Assembly (NCBI GenBank): GCA_030278955.1
Contig: JAOANR010000001.1
Span: 7,552,874-7,616,873 of the forward strand
Direction: 5' to 3'
Length of the DNA: 64,000 nucleotides
Source: Hygrophila difformis
Taxonomy: Eukaryota > Streptophyta > Magnoliopsida > Lamiales > Acanthaceae
Shown: piece by piece, positions 11,832 through 23,701 of the stretch
How the letters are laid out: each line of letters begins with the position of its first letter
Position numbering within the stretch: the first letter of the stretch is position 1
The notes under the pieces: generated by a model
What the model saw: the letters and a program-made list of their open reading frames with translations, nothing else
What the model was told of the DNA's origin: nothing
The model's database searches: none
Translations under genes and position numbers: made by a program

Positions 11832-14800
11832 CTAACTACTCGGGGAAGGAGGCGTCTCATCACCTAGTAGGCGGCGACGCATGACGGCCCACTGATCACG
11901 GGCACGCCCAAAGGTGTCTGTAAGGCGACGAAGTGCTGCAGCAGAAGCTCGGGCACGAGCTGATAGAAGAGGTCGACGGACTCTCGATAACTCAACTGAT
12001 AAGTCACGATCATCTGCAGCTAAACGATCACGATCAGCGCGCAAAGCGGTGACTCGTTCAGACAACTTGAGCAGCTCAGCCTCAAGTATAACAAGCTCAA
12101 CGGTAGCTCCATCTGCGATGCAGCTCTGCTCTCTGATAATACGCTCCGCCTCCGCAATAACTTCTCTCTGTTTCTCTATCTCGCGCTTGGCCTGGGCAAC
12201 AGTACTCTCTAACTGTGACTGTCTACTCTCCTCACTCCTAAGGACCATAGAAGCCTGATCGTGCTGGGGAAGTACAACCTCTAGCTGGGAACGAATCTCG
12301 CGGTCCTGAGCAGACTGATCTCCTGTACTGCTATAGAGAGGATAAGCGAGGGACAAATCAGAAATGAGCTCCGAAAAATCCAAAAAGCCGGCGTCCTCAA
12401 TGAAGGCAGGGACTGAGCTAACATCACCAAGGATGTCATAGAGTCCTGAGACCACCTCGGCTGATAGTGGACCGGTCTGGGTGGAAAAGAGACGGTCAAA
12501 CGCCTCACATGATGGGGCTATGGCAGCACGAGTGCCCGAGTCTGGAAGAGAGGCCACAAGGCCTGGAGGAGGGTCCTTAGGTACCTGGAGGCAAACTATG
12601 TTAGAATACTACCAAAGTTTTATTACGACAAGAGATGAAAAGAAGTATACCTGAGGAGGTGGTGCAGTCAAGTCAGCTGAGAGAGCTGAAATGTCCGTCA
12701 CAGAGTGGTCTGTCTGGGTAGGCGGTATAGTCAAATCGACTGAAGCATCAGCACCCGCCTGATCCATAGGAGTCTAGAGGAAAGCAACGCTTAGAACGTA
12801 TCCTGAAGGATAAGAGCAAGAGAAAACAACTAAAGGGATACCTGAGATGTCGCCAAAGGATCAGCAGTGCCAATCATGGGGGTGCAATCTGCCGCCTGAG
12901 TGGTGAGAGAAGAGCCTATCCGGTCTCCAGGGGTCTAGAGGGTAGATGTTCTCAGAATCATTTTGCATGATAGTAAGAGCAAAAGAAAATGAGGACGTAG
13001 TTAAAAGTGTACCTGAGAAGTCAACTCGGGAGTAACGGAGCCAACCTTAGAGACATGGTCGCCAGCATGAGAAGAGGATGGATCCTAAGCAGGAAGGAAA
13101 GATGTTGAGGCTTAGCTAAAACAAGAATTGAACAAAGAGTCCAAAGTGGCGAAAGGTACCTGATCAGTGGAAGCATGGTGAGTAACATCCGTCACTATGG
13201 CCTTGGTCTCGTACTTGGGATCATCCCCGTGGAGGATGATATAGTCAGCGCGAGCCAACATATCATCATATGACTCACTCCTAGCAATGACACTGCTCAT
13301 ATGCTGATCAACGATAGTCGTCGCCTCGTGAAGGTCCGCCATATAGTCGTCATCCCCGGCGACACTATCCTCGGCGTGATCCGCCACCATAGGATCACCA
13401 TCATCATCTACAGGATCCTCATCGCCATCACCTGAACTCGACTCCTCCTCACTAGAACCAGAAGTCTCATCCTCATCAGAATGAGCAGTGTAATCCTCAT
13501 CAGTAGACTCCCCAGAGCTCGCAGGCTCCTCCTCAGGTTGGTCATCTGAGGCATCGCCCTCATCATCCTCACTGTCATGGTCAGCAGCTGAAGAAAAGAG
13601 AAATATTAAAAGACCAAGAGACAGTGTATGAGAGACATGTTAACAAATGAGACATACCTCTTCGGCGTTTGCGAGATGAGGAAGCCGCAACAGCTTTTGA
13701 CTTCGGGGTGCGACTAGAAACAAGAGTAGCTGCCGACTGAACAGCGGCACTATGAACGCTAGGTTGCTTAACTCGCCGCACGTCCCCAAAACGAGCCGTA
13801 ATCTGCGCATAGGATGGCAAGATGGAGGTGATGTAGGGCGTCCACCATGCCATAAAGCCAGCAGCAAGCGTCCCCGTCGGAGTGAATGGAAGATAGCTAG
13901 ATAATGTCAGACGGGACGAGAGATCAACTACTGCCCGGATGTCAGCGACCGTCATCCTCTTACTCCTAAAAGATACCGGCCACTTCACACTGCGAGGAAG
14001 TCCGAGGTGACAACCGAACTGACGAGCGAGCAAATGAGGGCAGTAGGGCTCAGCCACGATCGGATTATACTGATCCTTCCTCTTTAGCCCACTCAGAAGC
14101 ATATGAGGCTTCATACTCACATTCCAGGTGGACTCTCCATGTAGACCTCGTGGCTGATCAGGCTTGCACACAAGCTGGGACAGCAACCATCCTATAGAGG
14201 CATACACGTATAAGTCCTGATAGGAAGGCCTGTGGTGCAGAAAAAATCGAATAATATCCAGACTGTCCCGCTGCAAAAGACCATCCCTGCCAATCCTCAC
14301 CGAAGCAGCAGCTAGTATCAAGCCTAACGGGTCACCATCAGCAACATCCTGCGGACCAGGACGAGGCACGCCAGTAAAAAGCCGAGGAAAGTACAGCTGA
14401 ATCCAGAGCTGCAGGAACCATAACGGCCCACATGCCGAATTAGTGGGATCTCGCCCACTAGCCAGCATACCAGAGATCTTGGCCATACCACTGAATAGGG
14501 TGCCAAGAAAATAAGAACCAGTGGCCGGAGAAGGATCACTCATAATAGCCCGTACCAGAGGAAGAGCGGAACGCAAGACGGTCCGAGCCCTCGAACAGAT
14601 AATAAACCGGCTAAACCACAGCAACAGAAAGGCCACATGCTCATCCAAGGTGCAAGGAGAACTCTCGGACGTCATATTATTATCAATGAATGCCGAGTAC
14701 TGTTTAGTCTCTTTGCCCGAAGGACAAATAGAGTCACCAAGAGCTCGATCATCAGAGGCCGACTGCGTCAACTCTGAACCATCCACTCGGAGTCCGGTGA

Positions 14801-16147
14801 TCATGATCACATCAAGAAGCGTGGGACCCACGAAACCACAAGGAAACTGAAAGGCGTTAACACTGGAGTTCCAGAAGCCCAAGATATAATAGATGAGACG
14901 GTGATCTATCACTACTGGCCTAGTAGAAAGAATAATGGCATCCTCAATACCCCAGTTACGCCAATCAGCTGTGCGTCCTCCCCTCTGCATCCGGCGAACC
15001 CATGAAACATACTTTTCCAAAATACTCTGATCCTCATTCTCTTCGATTCGGGAAGCCTTAGCCTTCTTAGATCTAGGAGCAGTGGTACCAGACTGATGAG
15101 ACCGGATAGACCTCGTCTGCGAAACAAAGGCTCCAGTAAATGCAGCCTGAGTAATCGGACATATACAAGATAGAAACTCCCGGGTCTCATCTCCATCTGC
15201 ATGGGCAGTCGTGCGATGAAATGGACGTAAAAAAAGCTCGGACTCCCGGCGGTCAAAATCATAAGCCTCATCATCAGACTCCGGAATGAGTAGTCCCTCA
15301 GCAATCTGCATTATTATGATACACATATCAAGCAAATATCAAGCAAATTCGAGGAAGGACGAATTAACATATCACCAANNNNNNNNNNNNNNNNNNNNNN
15401 NNNNNNNNNNNNNNNNNNNNNNNNNNNNNNNNNNNNNNNNNNNNNNNNNNNNNNNNNNNNNNNNNNNNNNNNNNNNNNNNNNNNNNNNNNNNNNNNNNNN
15501 NNNNNNNNNNNNNNNNNNNNNNNNNNNNNNNNNNNNNNNNNNNNNNNNNNNNNNNNNNNNNNNNNNNNNNNNNNNNNNNNNNNNNNNNNNNNNNNNNNNN
15601 NNNNNNNNNNNNNNNNNNNNNNNNNNNNNNNNNNNNNNNNNNNNNNNNNNNNNNNNNNNNNNNNNNNNNNNNNNNNNNNNNNNNNNNNNNNNNNNNNNNN
15701 NNNNNNNNNNNNNNNNNNNNNNNNNNNNNNNNNNNNNNNNNNNNNNNNNNNNNNNNNNNNNNNNNNNNNNNNNNNNNNNNNNNNNNNNNNNNNNNNNNNN
15801 NNNNNNNNNNNNNNNNNNNNNNNNNNNNNNNNNNNNNNNNNNNNNNNNNNNNNNNNNNNNNNNNNNNNNNNNNNNNNNGTAAGTTGAGCAAACCTGAGTA
15901 GAAGACCCGGCAGCCCGAGCTGATGAGGATGGCGGCTGAGACACAGCATGAGTGGCGGCCTGCATAGGAGTGGTGGCCTGAGGAGTCCTCGCCACAATGT
16001 CCTATTACAAATTTGAACAAATGAGTGAACACACAAGCAGGCAAAGAGATGGACATACAAGCAGGCACAGAGATTAGAACAAACCTGAAAGGCCATAGCA
16101 CCAGACGACAAGGCAGCAAAGCCTGGCAAGGGGATGGCAGCCTGTCC
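11832..16147 (-). CDS. Antisense plant mobile domain (PMD) protein gene inside the retroelement
   Basis: Predicted minus-strand exons: 16085-16147, 15894-16001, [N gap 15379-15878], 13658-15305, 13160-13587, 13013-13084, 12842-12934, 12651-12773 and 11832-12584 (stop). Every junction has AG before and GT after, and frames join without a stop; this gives about 1,095 residues for the visible exons. The big exon is the PMD (aminotransferase-like, PF10536 family): SWVRRMQRGGRTADWRNWGI near its residue 100, then FVGPTLLDVIMITGLRVDG, ending in a basic SSSRKRRR. Exon 13160-13587 is strongly acidic. The last exon is a heptad-rich coiled coil (LEAELLKLSERVTALRADRD). PMD proteins such as Arabidopsis MAIN and MAIL1 act in the nucleus; function here is unknown. 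The first exon and start codon are not located; they may lie in the GC-rich repeats (to about 17570) or in the gap. Exon limits are my splice-site reading, not transcript data. Confidence 0.75.
15379..15878. other. Assembly gap, 500 N
   Basis: Exactly 500 unknown bases, a conventional gap size, so the real length is not known. It falls between predicted exons of the antisense PMD gene and could hide further exons. Confidence 0.99.
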
Positions 16148-16149
16148 CT

Positions 16150-16340
16150 GTGAAGGTGGTGGCTGGCGGCCAGCAGCCCCAGCAGAAGAGGCTGGCGGCC
16201 CAGCGCTGGCGGCCGGAGTGAGACTGGCGGCCGGAGAGAACTTGGACCTGGCGGCCCGGAGCTCAAGTTGGCGGCCGGAGCAGCTGGCGGCCCGGAGCTC
16301 AAGCTGGCGGCCGGAGCAGCTGGCGGCGGCCTAGGGCTGG
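16150..16340. repeat. CTGGCGGCC tandem repeat, first block
   Basis: About nine copies of CTGGCGGCC(C/G)GA-type units separated by 10 to 25 bases. On the minus strand each unit gives CGCCAG, an acceptor-like AG. The block is upstream of the predicted PMD exons and could be 5' leader, intron or repetitive coding sequence. Confidence 0.75.
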
Positions 16341-16930
16341 CGACTGGCGTCTCGTCGGCTAAATTCTATGTTAAAATGCAATGTGTTTGAGAGATACTCA
16401 ATCGGTAAAAGACAAGCAGCTAGCATGGCATGATGCCCTAAAATCCTATGTAAGGCAATTGAAACATGCTCATCAAGAATCAAATTTGGGACGAATTGGC
16501 CCCTATGAGGTATCAAACGCGTTGGATACAATTTAGGATCATTCATGAGGGTTGATGCAATTCAAGGTGACAAGCAAGCCTAGTAATCATACAGCTAAGA
16601 TGGGAACATGTTGCCTAACAAGCATGCAATTCAGAGTATTCAGCGTAAGGACAGGAACAATCCAAGCATATGGTTCCAAAAAAATTCAACTAACATCATA
16701 TGCATATGTATTGCTAGCTAGTAATGAGAAACAAGACATCCAGCATACAAATCAAAATCTCGACGCAATTAAGGAATCAAGGATCAAGATGCAAGCAAGT
16801 TTGGCATAACATCTCGTACACTTCCAATCCCTAGTTTCTAATCCTAGCATGCTTTACGCACTTAGAATTCTGAACCAGCAAGGCATTAGAACAAGATAAC
16901 TAAAGGGATAACGGATTAACCTGATCCATG
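16341..16930. other. Stretch between the two GC-rich repeat blocks, no gene seen
   Basis: AT-rich sequence without a convincing ORF. By position it is probably an intron of the antisense gene. Confidence 0.45.
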
Positions 16931-16936
16931 AACACG

Positions 16937-17400
16937 AGTGGCGGCCCGGGCTAGAAGAGCTGGCGGCCGGAAGACCGAGGCTGGCGGCCGGAAGACCAAG
17001 GCTGGCGGCCGGAGAGGCTGGCGGCTGGTGAGAGAGGGCTGGCGGCCGGAGAGAAAAGGCTGGCGGCCGGAGAGAGAAGGCTGGCGGCGCTGAGCAAGGC
17101 TGGCGGCGGGATCCCTGGCGGCGTCCGGAGGCAGCTGGCGGCCCGTGAATGATGTTGGCGGCGCAAGATGTTGGCGGCGACGAAGGGCCTGGCGGCGCAG
17201 AAGTGTTGGCGGCGCGGCGCACAGTGCTTGGCGGAGGATGCTGGCAGCGGGAGTGAGCGTTGGCGCGGACTGGCGGCTGCTGCGCTGGAGGCTGGCGGCT
17301 GCTGGCGGCGGAATGCGACGGCTGGCGACGGAGGCCCCTTTCCTTTGGCGATGCTGGCGGCAAGAAGGCTCGAGGCTGGCGGCGCGTGTGGGGGGCGACG
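16937..17400. repeat. CTGGCGGCC tandem repeat, second block
   Basis: About fifteen units, roughly 18 to 30 bases apart, based on GCTGGCGGCCGGAGAGA. They become less regular to the right (TTGGCGGCG variants). Minus-strand reading gives repeats rich in Arg, Gln, Pro and Ala. This is the probable 5' part of the antisense transcription unit. Confidence 0.8.
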
Positions 17401-17605
17401 GCGGCGGTCCTCTTGGCACGCGGCCTTCGCGATCGTCGGCCCTCATCGAAGACGCGGTGGGGTGGTCTCCAAGAAACTCCGGCGTTGATTGACGACGAGG
17501 ATGAAGAACAAGAAGAAGAAGAGAACGGACGACGGCTTTGAGAGAGAAGAAAGAGGGTAAAATTCAAAAAATGGGCAAAAGTTTTAACCTAATGAGGAGT
17601 GGTGG

Positions 17606-17615
17606 CTTTTTATAG
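17606..17615 (-). promoter_or_regulatory. Possible TATA box of the antisense PMD gene
   Basis: Minus strand reads CTATAAAAAG, followed downstream by a CT-rich stretch near 17530-17555 (TTTCTTCTCTCTC) typical of plant leaders. Position and orientation fit transcription leftward into the PMD exons. Confidence 0.4.
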
Positions 17616-17698
17616 AAGCCAAGGTTAGGGTTTTGGAATGGGCCTAATGGGCCAGGCTAATGATCAAACGCGCAAATCTGTCTTAATCAGACAAATTG

Positions 17699-17713
17699 CG
17701 CGAGGGGGACATC
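17699..17713 (+). other. Polypurine tract before gypsy 3' LTR
   Basis: GCGAGGGGGACATC lies directly before the TGTTAATA that starts the LTR. Purine-rich tracts at this place prime plus-strand DNA synthesis in LTR elements. Confidence 0.6.
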
Positions 17714-18327
17714 TGTTAATATCAAAATTCTAAGCCCAATGAGTTAATTTATTTGGCCCAACAAAATACAGCCCAATTCATCTCTCCCGGCCCAATCCAA
17801 GATTTATCGAGATAATACCTAGTGGTGAGAAGATGGCGGCTCATGCCAGCTGATATGGAAGGATCCGTCATCAAGGCATGAGAGATTGAGAGTATTCATG
17901 ACAGGCAGAGAAGATCACGGCTACACTTTGAAGGTTGTGGCGTCATCTAGGAGGAAAGATTGAGGCGTTACACCACTCTTAAACCGATAGACCTAATGCG
18001 CCTCCTTATAAATACTAGGTGGAGGCATCGTCAAAGGGATCTCAATTCTACACAAGAAGCCTGCAGTTTTATATTCTTTAAGTTTTTCTGCAATTTACAG
18101 TATTTTCTTTCATTCCCAGTTGTTATTTTTCCAGTGTAATTCCTTTCTGCAAAATCCTTTCCTCAATCCTTGTAATCGTCTTCCACATTATCAATCAATA
18201 AAAATTCTTGGTTAACACTTTGCTATTCCACACCTGGTCTCGTCCTGTGGTAATAATTTTTAGCTAAATAGCTTGTATGGGTCTTATTAGAACCAAGATG
18301 GACTCCATTTGTACAAATGCATCAACA
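17714..18327 (+). mobile_element. 3' LTR of the outer gypsy element
   Basis: Starts TGTTAATATC and ends GCATCAACA, so it has TG...CA ends with short inverted termini (TGTT/AACA). Inside are a TATA box (TATAAATA at 18007-18014) and a polyadenylation signal (AATAAA near 18197), in the right order for U3-R-U5. The partner LTR is outside the window, so identity cannot be measured. Confidence 0.8.
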
Positions 18328-18536
18328 CTATGCTTTAAAATACATATAGACTTTCACGTTCTATAAATAATAATGATTCTTTTGATTTTTTAAGAATAAG
18401 ATATTGTTCTTTTAAACAAAAATAATAAACTTCCATAATTATTTCTAATAGAAATACATTTTAAAAAGAAAAAGGTAAAGAAATAAAGTATCCCTTCTGT
18501 TCTGTCCTTGTGAAAGTGATACGGGTGAATTTTTTA

Positions 18537-18541
18537 CCTTA
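18537..18541. repeat. Left target-site duplication of copia element
   Basis: CCTTA, repeated at 24097-24101 right after the other LTR. Confidence 0.9.
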
Positions 18542-18936
18542 TGTTATAGAAATAACTATAATTATTTATGTATGTGTATAATAAAATGGTATATGGCTTA
18601 TTAGCTTGTGTTTATAGTGGAAGTATTGTAATGGAAATTGGGATTAAATGGTGAAAGAAATGAAGTTTTAAAGGTGGGATAATAAAATGGATAAAGTGTA
18701 ACAATTATGGCATGAGATGAAACAAGTATTAAGCTTGCATAAAATTTTTCTCACTTTTCTCAATACATTACATAGGCTATTTATAAACTTTTTTATCCTC
18801 TCACTATTTACTAACCTCATAATCAAGGCATATGCATTTCAAGACTTTCACATGTCTAACCTTATGATCAAGGCATGAACATGGATATTCACATGTTGAA
18901 CACTAGACATTCACAATCTTGTTTACATGCATAACA
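18542..18936 (-). repeat. Copia 3' LTR (left copy)
   Basis: TGTTATAGAA ... GCATAACA. On the minus strand a TATA box (TATAAATAGC) lies at 18776-18785. 394 of 395 bases match 23702-24096. Confidence 0.95.
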
Positions 18937-18947
18937 CTCCCCCTTGA
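18937..18947 (-). other. Copia polypurine tract
   Basis: Minus strand reads CAAGGGGGAG immediately before the 3' LTR. Confidence 0.8.
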
Positions 18948-19075
18948 ATGTCGTCAATACGAAGAATATGCCTCGTTAAAACCTTACTTGGAAAAAACCC
19001 TATGGGAAAAAAAATCCAAGTTAGGAAAAAGAGTACATGATTCTTGTATTTTTACTTCTCCTCCTGATCAAAGCA

Positions 19076-22000
19076 TCAGTTGAGATTCTTTAGTTGGCGC
19101 ATCCCAATGCTTTTCACCAACTTTTCGAATGTTGCTGTTGGTAGTGCCTTGGTAAATAAATCTGCAAGATTATCAGCTGAACGGATTTGCTGCACATCTA
19201 TTTCACCATTTTTTTGTAAATCATGAGTGAAGAAAAATTTTGGTGAAATGTGTTTCGTTCTATCTCCTTTAATATACCCTCCCTTCAATTGTGCTATACA
19301 AGCTGCATTATCTTCATATAAAACTGTTGAGGATATTTTTTCTTCAGTAGCCATGCCACAATTTTTCAATATATGGTGCATCAAAGATCGCAACCATACA
19401 CATTCTCGACTGGCTTCATGGATTGCTAAAATTTCAGCATGATTTGACGAAGTAGCAGTCAAAGTCTGCTTCATTGATCTCCATGAAATTGCAGTACCAC
19501 CACATGTAAAAACATAGCCAGTTTGAGATTTGGCTTTATGTGGATCTGATAAATATCCGGCATCAGCAAAGCCGATTATTTCATGTCGAGAGTCATTTGG
19601 GTAAAATAACCCAAGATCAATAGTTCCTTGGAGATAGCGAAATATATGTTTAATTCCATTCCAATGTCGTCTTGTAGGAGATGAACTGAATCTCGCTAAT
19701 AAATTTACTGCAAATGATATATCTGGTCTAGTGCAGTTTGCAAGATACATTAAAGCACATATGGCACTTAAATATGGGACCTCTGGTCCAAGAATTTGTT
19801 CACCTTCCTCTTGTGGTCTAAACGGATCCTTTTTTATATCAAGTGACCTTACGACCATTGGAGTACTCAATGGATGTGCTTTATCCATATAAAATCGCTT
19901 TAATACTCTCTGAGTATAAGCTGTTTGATGGACAAAAGTTCCATTATTTAAATATTCAATTTGCAGACCAAGACATGATTTGGTTTTACCAAAATCTTTG
20001 ATTTCAAACTCCTTTTTTAGGTATTCAACAGCCTTTTGGAGCTCCTCTGGAGTTCCAATCAAGTTGAGATCATCAACATAAACTGCAATGATTACAAACC
20101 CTTGTCCATTTTTCTTAATGAAAATACATGGACAAATTGGGTCATTTGTATAACCCTCTTGTATCAATGACTCACTGAGTCGGTTATACCACATTCGCCC
20201 GGACTGTTTCAGTCCATATAGGGATTTTTGTAATTTGATGGAATACATATGTCTAGGATTTGATTCATATGTCTCTGACATTTTTAATCCCTCTGGGACC
20301 TTCATATAGATATCTGTATCTAAATTTCCATATAGATACGCAGTAATAACATCCATCAATCTCATTTCAAGATTTTGATGGACTGCTAAACTGATAAGAT
20401 ATCTAAATGTTATTCCATCCATTACGGGGGAATATGTTTCATCATAATCAAATCCGGGTCTCTGTGAAAACCCTTGGGCGACTAATCTCGCTTTGTATCT
20501 GACAATTTCATTTTTGTCATTTCTTTTTCTTACAAAAACCCATCTGTATCCGACTGGCTTTATATTTTTTTGGTGTTTTGACAATCGGTCCAAACACATT
20601 TCGCCTAGCCAGGGAATCCAATTCAGATTGGATTGCATCTTTCCATTTTGGCCAATCTTTTCTTTTCCGACATTCATCAACCGAATTTGGTTCATGATCC
20701 TCATCATCATTTATGATGTCAAGTGCTATGTGGTACGAGAATACATTATCTATGATAATTGCATCTCGATTCCAAACATTTCTGCTTGTGACAAAATTGA
20801 TTGATATTTCATTATTTTCAAGTTCATTCTCCTCTGGAGCTGCAAGTTCCTGCTCCTCTGGAGCTACTTGCTCTTCAAGAGCTTCTTTTTCCTCTGGAAT
20901 ATTTTCTGTAATTTTGTCACTTTCAATTATTTGTGATCCTCTTTTCTTTCGAGGATTTTTATCTTTTGAACCTGGTGGTCTACCACGCTTCAAGCGTGCA
21001 GTAGATTCATCTTTGGCACTTGTAATTGGTTCCTCTGGGACATTAATTTTGATTGGAACATTTGCTGCCGGTATAAGAGATTTTGTTACTCTTTTAGAGT
21101 CGCATAATGCGTCCGGCAATTGATTTGCAATACTCTGCAAATGTACAATTCTTTGTACTTCTAGTTCACAATCATTTGTACGAGGATCGAAGAAATCTAA
21201 CGGTGTTTTCCAGTTGATTTCTTTTTCTTTCTTTGGTTGATTTCTGTCTCCCCCTAATGTCGGGAAATGAGATTCGTCAAAATGACAATCTTTGAATTTC
21301 GCAGTAAATAAATCACCAGTTAATGGTTCGAGATATCGAATAATCGATGGTGATTCATACCCGACATATATTCCCAATCTACGTTGGGGACCCATCTTTG
21401 TGCGCTGAGGTGGTGCTATCGGGACATACACAGCGCAACCAAATATTCTGAGATGGGATATATTGGGTTCATGCCCAAATGTTAATTGTATAGGGGAGTA
21501 TTCATGATAATGTGTCGGCCTTAACCGCACCAATTTTGCTGCATGTAATATTGCATGCCCCCAAGCTGTCAATGGCAATCCAGATCTCATTAATAATGGT
21601 CTGGCAATTAATTGTAAACGCTTTATAAGCGATTCAGCAAGTCCATTCTGTGTATGGACATGAGCAACAGGATGCTCAACTGTTATGCCAATTGACATGC
21701 AGTATTCATCAAACCTCTGGGATGAATATTCACCAGCATTATCCAATCGGATATTTTTTATTGTATAATCAGGGAACTGTGCTCGTAATTTAATAATTTG
21801 AGCAAGTAATTTTGCAAACGCATGGTTGCGAGATGATAATAATGATACATTGGACCATCGTGTTGATGCATCAATTAGCACCATAAAATATTTAAATGGT
21901 CCACATGGTGGATCTATAGGTCCACATATATCACCCTGAATTCTTTCAAGAAAACTAGGGCTTTCAGTTCCCACTTTTGTTGGTGAATGTTTGGAAATTA

Positions 22001-22679
22001 ATTTTCCTTGGGAGCAAGCAACACATATATAATCATTATGTTGCAGCAATTTTTGTCCTTTTAATGAATGGCCGTGACTATTTGTAATAATTCGCCTCAT
22101 CATTGTAGAGCCGGGATGGCCTAGGCGATCATGCCATATCATATATTCATCTGTAAGCCTATGGCTTTCAATAGACCTCTGGCCTATTTTGGGATGATAT
22201 TCATTAGTGGGCCTCTGGCCATTAATAAACCTCTGGTTTATTTGGGGAATATTAGACCTGTGGTCTAAGTGATAATTTTCAGTTGTATTTATCCTTGAAA
22301 AATACAATCCAGAAGACAGAGCTGGTAATTTTTCCAATATATATTTCTTACCATGAGTGGTATTTGTAATTAATAAATATTCGACATTCTCTGAAGTCAA
22401 TGTCTCGAGATGATACCCATTTTCTCGGATATCTTTAAAACTCAATAAATTTCTTCGAGACTTGGGAGATAGGAGTGCATTTTTCACAATTAATTTTGTT
22501 CCCTCTGGGAAAATAAGGTTGGCTGTGCCAATTCCTTGTATAATATTTGCACTACCACATATTGTGTTTATATTTGTATATCCCATTTTTAAATTGAAAA
22601 AATACCTTATGTCTTTTAGTATCGTGTGCGTTGAAGCACTATCAATAAGACATATATTATCACTTTTATAATTCCCCAT
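19076..22679 (-). pseudogene. Copia pol: protease, integrase, RT, RNase H (one frameshift)
   Basis: From ATG at 22679: aspartic protease with DSASTHTIL (Ala in place of the usual Gly or Thr), GAG pre-integrase with HDRLGHPGSTMMRRI, then integrase with the acidic residues of MVLIDASTRW, RLDNAGEY and NGLAES. A run of seven T (20565-20571) marks a one-base shift: the first frame ends at 20517, while RT continues in the frame that runs to 19076. RT has YRWVFVRKRN, MDVITAYLYGNLD and catalytic YVDDLN; RNase H has ADAGYLSDP, YEDNAACI and ADLFTKALP. No other break is seen. An in-frame reading upstream of 22679 is hydrophobic, non-protein-like sequence. A homopolymer sequencing error could be the sole cause of the shift. 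Confidence 0.9.
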
Positions 22680-23701
22680 TTTGCTGTAATTAAAACAAGA
22701 TATAATTAATTTTAAAACAAGATTAAATATAAGTGAAACAACACAATGCATAATAATATAGCAAAAATAAAAAAATTCAAAGCGTAATAAAAATAATATA
22801 ATAAAATGTAATGTAGTATTTAAATAATATTGTATCATTGAAGAAATTTGTATATCTTTCGATGATATATTTAGCATATCAATAATGGCCTTTTGTAATA
22901 TTTATATTGTCGTACTTTAGCAAGGTTTATTTCAACCTTTATTTGCTTTATTTATCAATAATTCTCGGTAACTAGTACCAATTCATTAGTCGTACGACAA
23001 ATTATGGGACTATGTCCTCCTGCCATATTGATAGCATTTTTCTTTAATTGCTTCGCCTTTTAGAGGCACAATTTCTAGCAATTATTTTGCCATTTAAGAA
23101 TCTGACTCTGTCAGTACACACCAAACTAAAGACCCACGAAATCTATTGGTATAACCGAACTAAGATTTATGGACTCTGTTGGTATTAATGTCATTTTTAT
23201 TAATATATTGTCACATATCTCAATCGTGACATTATTCTGAACATGACTGATTTATATCATTTACAGACTTATAGTCTTGCAGTCATTATGATGCCTCGCA
23301 TTTGGGATTTCAGCCAAAAATCTTTATTTTATCAAAGAGCTGCCATTTGCCCCCACATTAAGGGAACTGTCACTATCTCTTATCAAAAATAAGAATTGGC
23401 AAGATGCTTATTTCCCATATATTGATCAATATGATCTTTTGACCGTTTTTTTTTCTAGGTCTTGGCCTGTGGCCGTATTTTTTTTTCTCTCTGCGGTCTA
23501 GGCCTGTGGCCGTATTTTCTTTTATAATGGTCTTTTCTAGACCCATTGTTTCCAAATAAATCTTAATATCCATATTTCAAGATAAATAATTAATCCCCGG
23601 ATCTTTCCAACGGCATAGATTCCTGTTTTGAAAAAATAGTCATAATTGATATTGAAAATAGTTGTAATATATTACCTCTAATAGAGCTGGTGCTGATAAC
23701 G
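22680..23701 (-). other. Copia leader region lacking gag
   Basis: About 1 kb between the 5' LTR and the protease. No CCHC zinc knuckle or gag-like frame is found; the longest frame (23573-23373) is 66 residues, Lys/Arg-rich and unrecognised. TTTTAATTACAG on the minus strand, four bases before the pol ATG, looks like a 3' splice site. A PBS-like sequence (CGTTATCAGCACCAGCTC, 23684-23701 on the minus strand) adjoins the LTR. Confidence 0.6.

Larger units (their letters stand above)
1..18327 (+). mobile_element. Ty3/gypsy LTR retrotransposon, Tat-like, 5' part outside window
   Basis: Part of a large gypsy element read on the + strand. Order seen: a reverse transcriptase start (1-74), a foreign insertion (75-8829), the rest of pol (8831-11680), an antisense multi-exon PMD gene (about 17600-11832), a purine tract and the 3' LTR (17714-18327). 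Pol carries two RNase H domains, the usual one and a second archaeal-type one. That pair, together with an antisense ORF between pol and the 3' LTR, is known from the Tat lineage of plant gypsy elements. Lineage placement is by recognition; a tree of the RT domain would settle it. The 5' LTR, gag and protease lie left of the window. Confidence 0.85.

Noticed and set aside
15286..16302. Long ORFs across the N gap
   Set aside because: Most residues are unknown; the visible parts do not match the splice-supported frame except in short exons.
20713..21123. + strand ORF opposite copia pol
   Set aside because: Antisense shadow of the Glu-rich integrase C-terminal region.
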